From Chrysomallon squamiferum (lineage: Eukaryota > Mollusca > Gastropoda > Neomphalida > Peltospiridae): a stretch of DNA of 64,000 nucleotides. This document shows positions 58,246 through 64,000 of the stretch, piece after piece (position 1 is the first letter of the stretch; the number at the start of each line of letters is the position of its first letter). Below the pieces are notes generated by a model. That model had not been told where the DNA came from. It worked only from the letters and a program-made list of their open reading frames with translations, and did no database searches. A program made the position numbers and the translations under genes. The stretch covers positions 21,276,413 through 21,340,412 of the forward strand of contig CM022673.1 of NCBI GenBank assembly GCA_012295275.1, given 5' to 3'.

Positions 58246-58494
58246 ATATATATATATATATATACATATAATATATATACATATATATGTATGTTTTTTT
58301 TTTAAATCACCATTTTCAACTGACAAATCATATTGCTGTCATTTCCATTTGTTAAATCCAAACAATACAAATGTTTAATTCTTCAGAAGAGCTGCATTTA
58401 TAATAATAATAATAAGCTAAATAAACATTGTCTGATGCCAGCCATGCAAAGCAGCAATGCCACCAGGGGAAAAAAAAAAAAAAAAAAAAAAAAA
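58246..58494. repeat. TA-rich run and poly-A tract
   Basis: Imperfect TA run at 58246-58288 and 25 consecutive A at 58470-58494, both in the presumed Imp 3' UTR. Confidence 0.85.
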
Positions 58495-59716
58495 TAACCA
58501 TTAGCTTCAGTTGTGTGGGGAGAACACCCCCAAAAAATTTGCATTTTAGACAAATACAATTTAAGTAGGTGGCACATCAAAATGATGAATGCATCAACAT
58601 TCCATAGAGTTCATCATTTTCTCCCTATAGTGTCCATATTGGTGGGCAGGTCTATGCATCATGATATTAGTTCACTTGTGGAGAAGGCATCAAAGCAACT
58701 GGATAATTGAGTGATCGAATGCCAAGTTGTGAGAAACATTTCCTTTTTTAGACAATTGCTTGTCAGATGTATTAATAATATGGTTCAATGCTGAAAGGAT
58801 TTAAAGTTTCAAATTGAAGTATCAATTATTCTGCCATAACAACGTTGATGTCTCAAAGACAAGAGAAATTGGCTATTATTTTAACAGATTGTCATTGTTG
58901 CCAAGTTAATCTTGTCATCAGTAATAACAGTAGGGTGTAAACTGTGCCCCACTCATCAAGTCATAAAAATTCTAACAAAAAAAAAAATCTTCTCAACAAG
59001 TATCAAAAATAAACCTTTAAACACCATGTCATTAGAAAAAAAAATTTAAAATTTAAAAAAAAACCTAAAATAATAAGAAAAAAAAAAAAAAAAAACCCTT
59101 CAATAATTCAACATGCAACAATTGCCACTCTGAAATTTGTTCAAACTCAATAAGGTATAAATATATTGTCTACAAAATCTCCCAAACTGGCAATCCAAAA
59201 TAATAAAAGCTGCCTCCAGTTTGGAAGAAAATGCAAAATTTATGATGTATTATGTCCCTTTAAATACATCAACTAATCCATCAGCATAGAATCATTTTGA
59301 TGCCTTTGGACCAGAACCCTCTATAACATTAATTCTTAACCGCCACACCCTCTTAACAATAAGTGACAATTATGTGACCACATTTATAATTTTAATTGTT
59401 GAGGTTGAGCAGTTTTAACAAATATCAAATAAACTGCACAACCTCAATAGTCCAGAAGTTATTAGTCTAATGACATCTGAAACATCAGGTCTGTATTTCA
59501 TGTGGCCAAACCAGTTCTGGAAGGTCAAGTAATGCTTAAAAGTTCTGAGCAAGTGGAGAAAATGAGAGCCTCTAAGGGGGAAAATTAACTATCTATACAG
59601 AGTGCAACTAAAATGATAAGATCTGAGTCATAGGCTTTGGTTTTTTGTTTTGTTTTAGTCTTCTTCACCACAAAGTATTATCTGTTCATTGCTACAGGGT
59701 TTTTATGTGTTTCATC

Positions 59717-62700
59717 TTAGTTTCCATTCTGTTGAGGGCGTGGCGGTCCTCGAGGTGGTCTCATATTAGGTGTGTTAGACATCAAAGATCGAATTCTACG
59801 CTGCGCTGACTGAATGGCATAAAAATGACCAATAATTGTCACCGGAACATCATCTTCATCGCCTTGGTCTTCAGGTAGCTTCACTATAGCACCACTGACA
59901 CGCTGCATTTCTTTTACCTTAAATAAAAAGATTAAAATTTGAGTCAAATACATTCTAATAAAAAGAGTACACATTATTTAAAATATTCTGGTGTTAAAAG
60001 ACTACTAAACCAAAATATAAATTTATTTTTATCATTATTATTATTATTTTTAATGTTTGTAAATCAAATTAAAACACTGGAGAAAAAAAAAAAAAAAATC
60101 ATCTCTCTGAAATTTTAAATAAATAGGTAAAATGTTTCTAGAGATTTAAACCACCAAAATGTGGACCTAGATGCTTTAACAAAAATTCTAATGATATAAA
60201 AATTCCTTTAAAATGAAACAGTCTTGACAAATTTCATGGGGCTCTTACTTTCAACAGCATTTGTAACATGTTAACACTTACATTTTGTCCTCCTTTTCCA
60301 ATAATACGACCAATGGAAGATTTTGGTACAAGGATCTCGGCACGAAGGTGTATTTCTTCATTGATCATGCTCTCTGCTCTTACCCGCTCAAATATATAAA
60401 ACTGTGCCTATAAAAATACAAACAATTTTCTACTACAAAATTAACAAAGGTGTGTTTTATCATTATAACAAACAACAAATGCATATTAAATTTACAGCCA
60501 ACATTTTCAGCTGTCTTTGATTTACCTAAAAGTATGCTAAGTACCCAATTTTCATGCAGTCAGGTATTATTTATTCCAACATTTTTAACTGTTTGCTTCT
60601 CTCCTCACATGCAGTTAGTTTTATCTAACAACAATGTATAATCACGGCACTGAATTTCAATGACTGGAACAGTTGATTGGCAATGTACAACTTGTTTATC
60701 AATCAAAACCATCAACTGTTATTTGGATTTTATGGTGCAATTTAATGCCCAGTTTTCATATCAATTTATAATTATGTTTGCTTTTGTAATATACTAAATT
60801 ACTTTAAATAAAATTAGTTTTACTACATCACTATATTGCTGCCATCATACACAAATTTCTGGCACTGAAGAAGCATTTACTTTACAGCATGACAAAAAAA
60901 CCCAACTAATATCAATACTACTATCCTTTTGTATTTCTGAACACTATCAAAAACCAAATATGAAAAGCTTTACCTTCCATTGTGATTCTGGTGTGCCTGT
61001 AATTATAACTTTTCGTTCACTTTGTCTTGGAGCTGGTATTTGATTTTGTTGCCCATTATTTTCATTTTTTTGCGACTGTACAATCTGAAGATTAAATGGC
61101 AAATTCAATAAACATAACCAAAAATTATTTTATCTATACATTTTTTTCACATATATCCCATTTACAAACTATTTTGGATACTGGATAACAAATTTTCCAG
61201 AATAAAACCAATTTATTGACATTATAACAGCATCAACATCTACTGAACATTAATAGTTTTCTAAAAAGAAAAAAAATTTTAGGGAAATAAATCAATAGTA
61301 TAGATTTAATCTAATCACAAAGGGTACACTTTTAAAATTAGTTTTTTTTAGTTCTTTCCAGTGAATAAAATTAACCTGACTTCCAAATTTATTTTCTGTG
61401 ATACCTACATAAAATACAGTGGTATGCAACCTGCATCATTTGTAAAAATGGTGTATTCTTTTTGTATTTAATTGTGAACATATGCATAAATTAGTTATTG
61501 TCATGTCCTTAATATTAAGTTAAAAACTTCCTTGATTTATCACATTATTTTTCACACATCCAAGTTCTTTAACAGGCATACCTTAATGCGAGCTCCTGAT
61601 ATTCTCATTATGTTTTTAATATTTAGTCCTTTGCTGCCAATAACTGCACCAACAGTGTTCTCAGGTATGTAAAGGAAAATCATTTCAAGCTGGGGCTGTG
61701 GTGGTTGATTTAGATTTGTTGCGCCTGTAAACAAACCTGGGTACATATTGTTGCCCTGAAATTATATGTACATGCTACACTGAATGCAAAATAGATCTTA
61801 AGTACCATCCAATTTGTTTCACATCAAAATTACATATATAAAAACATATAGATGTTATTACTTGCATTTTATCTGTGGAAATGGTGAAATTATTTTACAA
61901 CTAAATATTAAGAATATAAAGATTATCACCATAAAGTGGTATTGGGACTGTGTTCTGTAGTTAACATTTGGCATCATCGGCATAGAAGGCTGCACACCAC
62001 CAAACATCATTTGCTGATGCTGCTGAAGAAAATATAAAGAAAAGAAAAAACTCAGCAATGGGTGAAAGATAAACTAGTATTAAACTAAACATCTGAACAT
62101 TAAAAGTGTTGTGGAATTTTAAAGGTAAATTTGAAATCTGAAAAGTAAAAGAACTAACCAATGAATATAGCCCCAAAAAATAAATAAAAATAAAAATAAA
62201 ACTGAATGTTTTTTATATGATTTTTCTTATTCAATTGTTTCAAGGTTAAAACATTTTTTAACTGTCAAATTCTTTGTAATAAAATTTATCAAAAGACCAA
62301 CCCCAGGGTAATTCATCTGAGCATCTTGATTAATGCATGCCCTCATCTTCTCACTGATCAACTCCTCTGCTTTACTGGCCTGTTCAGGAGAACCCGTTAT
62401 TGTGATTATTCTGTCCACATAGTAATTATTCATATCAGGTAAATTGGATGCTGAGAGTACCTCACTGTAAATATTCATAAATGTATACATTTAAAAAATA
62501 AAAAATATAACATATATGGATTTATTACCAAAACTGTTTAGACTGCATGTCTATAACATTTATTCTCATACTTCTGAAAATGCTTATAAATCAGATTTGT
62601 CTCTGACAGTATTTTTAAAAGCAAGTTTTAAAGTAAATATATATTCTAAAATGTTATTCAATGCAATCACCTTTAAAACAAAAACAAACTTATAAAATTA

Positions 62701-63740
62701 AATTTTATTTGACATTAACTTTTAAAAATCAGCTACCAACTGCTGATGTTCCACCATTGTTTTAAAGAGAAAACTTACTCAGAACAAAGATCCCGAAGTG
62801 TTTTTCATAGAATTTAGAATTTCTGAAGGTACTCTATACTGAGGAGTCTGCTGGCTAGTGTGACACTGGGCAAATTATCTCATTAGTCAGTATTATTACT
62901 TAGTTTAAAAAAAAAAGAAAAAAAAAGAAAACAAAAAGAAAACAAAAAATATAAACATTTTGGAAAAGCACAAGGCTGGTATACTTCACATTACTGTTAA
63001 TTATTTTAAAACAGAGCATTGAAAAAGGAAAACAACAACAAGCAAACAACATTATGCTAGCTAAGTTTGGTAATATTTCACTACCTTGACACAACGATGT
63101 GTGTATCGGACTCCTGCATGAATCCCTTGATTACAGCTCCTTTCTTGCCAATAATTCTCCCACATAGACTGTTAGGGCATAGAATCTTGAGTGCACACTC
63201 ACTGAAAAAGTAATTGAGTGCACAATCACTGAAAAAGTAAAATACAGGCAAGAAACATGCTTGTATTGCTTAAGTAGTTTGGAACTTGGTGACTTCAAGA
63301 TGTGCCTTTACTGATACAAACATAGAAACTAAATACATTTTATACACATATTTTTTATCTTGACTCGACAAGTTGCTAACCATAACACAAGGCAGCACAA
63401 AAATCAAGATTATAATGGGAAAAATGGGAAGCATTTACAAACAGTTCAACAAGTGACAAATAATAACAAATTACCAAAAATTGGGAAATTCAAGTTTCTG
63501 CTGACTAGTTTAAGAAACTGCATATACAGTTTAAGGTTATTATGGTGAACTTTTGTTGTTGACAATGTGTTGCACCTGTTATAAATATCTATAATTTTAT
63601 TACTAAAAAGATGATGAAACTAATTATCTTCTACATATTAATTACCCCTTGTTTAGTGCCTGTGCCTCTGCATTAACAACCTTCATTATTTCTTTACATG
63701 CTTTTGTACAATTTTCAGGGCTTCCCTTAATTGTGACTAA
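59717..63740 (-). CDS. IGF2BP: IGF2 mRNA-binding protein / Imp, C-terminal half (KH1 end to KH4), 8 exons, 5' part outside window
   Basis: RNA-binding protein that packages mRNAs for localisation, stability and translational control. Exons on the minus strand: 63646-63740, 63085-63201, 62302-62464, 61930-62022, 61582-61755, 60974-61084, 60282-60407, 59717-59917 (TAA). Phases agree; about 360 residues are visible. The first exon holds the end of KH1 (LVTIKGSPENCTKACKEIM). KH2 has GRIIGKKGAVIKGF; a Gln/Met/Pro-rich linker (QHQQMMFGGVQPSMPMMP) follows. KH3 has GAVIGSKGLNIKNI and VIITGTPESQWKAQ. KH4 has GRIIGKGGQNVKEMQ and VPVTIIGHFYAIQSAQRRIR. The tail is short and Pro/Arg-rich (PPRGPPRPQQNGN). 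All three complete KH domains keep the GxxG loop. The RRMs and most of KH1 must lie beyond 64000. A 27-bp duplication doubles the acceptor of the KH2 exon (see findings). Confidence 0.95.
63187..63240 (-). repeat. 27-bp tandem duplication across the Imp KH2 exon acceptor
   Basis: Units 63187-63213 and 63214-63240 differ at one base. Each includes, on the minus strand, a pyrimidine tract plus CAG acceptor and the first bases of the exon. This gives two usable 3' splice sites, with exon starts at 63201 and 63228. Confidence 0.95.
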
Positions 63741-64000
63741 CTGAAAAATAGAAAAAAGATTTAAATTAAACTTAAGAAGATAAATTCTCTAGACTGCTGG
63801 GTGTTAATTTCACCTATTCTAAAATTCCTCAGTTTAGACTGCTACTCAATCTTGTACATTTCTGTTAAGTAATATAATCTGGCATAAGAAAAGCTTTTAT
63901 AAAATTATGTAGAATTCTATAAGTTTATGAATGTAGCTAATGCCTATTTCAATGCACCCAAATTATCCTCAAATATAACTTATCAACTTTACCAGAAAAA
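63741..64000 (-). other. Imp intron (partial)
   Basis: Sequence 5' of the first visible Imp exon. The acceptor atttttcag is good; no further exon is recognised before the window ends. Confidence 0.6.

Larger units (their letters stand above)
52198..59716. other. convergent intergenic region M-Ras / Imp (3' UTRs)
   Basis: No supported gene. The left part is presumably M-Ras 3' UTR (candidate AATAAA at 53166-53171). The right part, about 56-59.7 kb, is probably the long 3' UTR of the minus-strand Imp gene. It carries let-7 seed matches at 57002-57008 and 57548-57554 and a Pumilio-type TGTAAATA (minus strand) at 56803-56810. Poly-A runs lie at about 53549-53566 and 58470-58494; a TA run lies at about 58246-58288. 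Confidence 0.5.

Overview
The window is nuclear DNA of an animal. It is strongly AT-rich by eye and full of simple repeats (TA, AC, AAT, poly-T). Genes are split into many short exons with ordinary GT-AG introns. Reading frames were assembled by joining exons at splice sites with matching phase and by recognising the protein families. The gene set (MASTL, DNAAF1, CSN6, M-Ras, IGF2BP/Imp) fits any bilaterian. An intron-bearing phosphonopyruvate decarboxylase, a phosphonate-making enzyme absent from vertebrates as far as I know, together with the repeat style suggests a mollusc, possibly a cephalopod. That clade assignment is inference and is not proven by the window.

Layout: (1) 396-6826 (+) holds the 3' 12 coding exons of Greatwall kinase MASTL, whose N-terminus lies before the window. 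(2) 10517-16639 (-) is a complete 14-exon DNAAF1/LRRC50, a cilia dynein-assembly factor. (3) 19946-29497 (+) is a complete 10-exon phosphonopyruvate decarboxylase with a possible mitochondrial presequence. (4) 29.5-41.8 kb is gene-poor. It holds a deleted Tigger-type DNA transposon, long microsatellites, and one intronless 159-residue orphan ORF (34491-34970, -) with a perfect E2F-type site about 290 bp upstream. (5) 41781-46786 (-) is COP9 signalosome subunit 6 in 10 exons. It is divergent from (6) 47880-52197 (+), M-Ras in 4 exons with a C-terminal CIIL prenylation box; a second Tigger-type copy sits in its first intron. (7) 59717-63740 (-) is the 3' half of an IGF2BP/Imp RNA-binding protein, from the end of KH1 through KH4, with a likely long 3' UTR that carries two let-7 seed matches. 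The 5' part lies past the window.

The genes do not form a pathway or operon. They are independent eukaryotic loci: mitotic control (MASTL), cilia (DNAAF1), phosphonate metabolism (PPD), protein turnover (CSN6), signalling (M-Ras) and post-transcriptional control (Imp).

The most notable observations are the animal phosphonate-pathway gene, the orphan E2F-linked ORF, a 27-bp tandem duplication that doubles the 3' splice site of the Imp KH2 exon in frame, let-7 sites in the Imp tail, a 55-nt near-perfect palindrome in DNAAF1 intron 1, and two transposon copies that share the same internal deletion.
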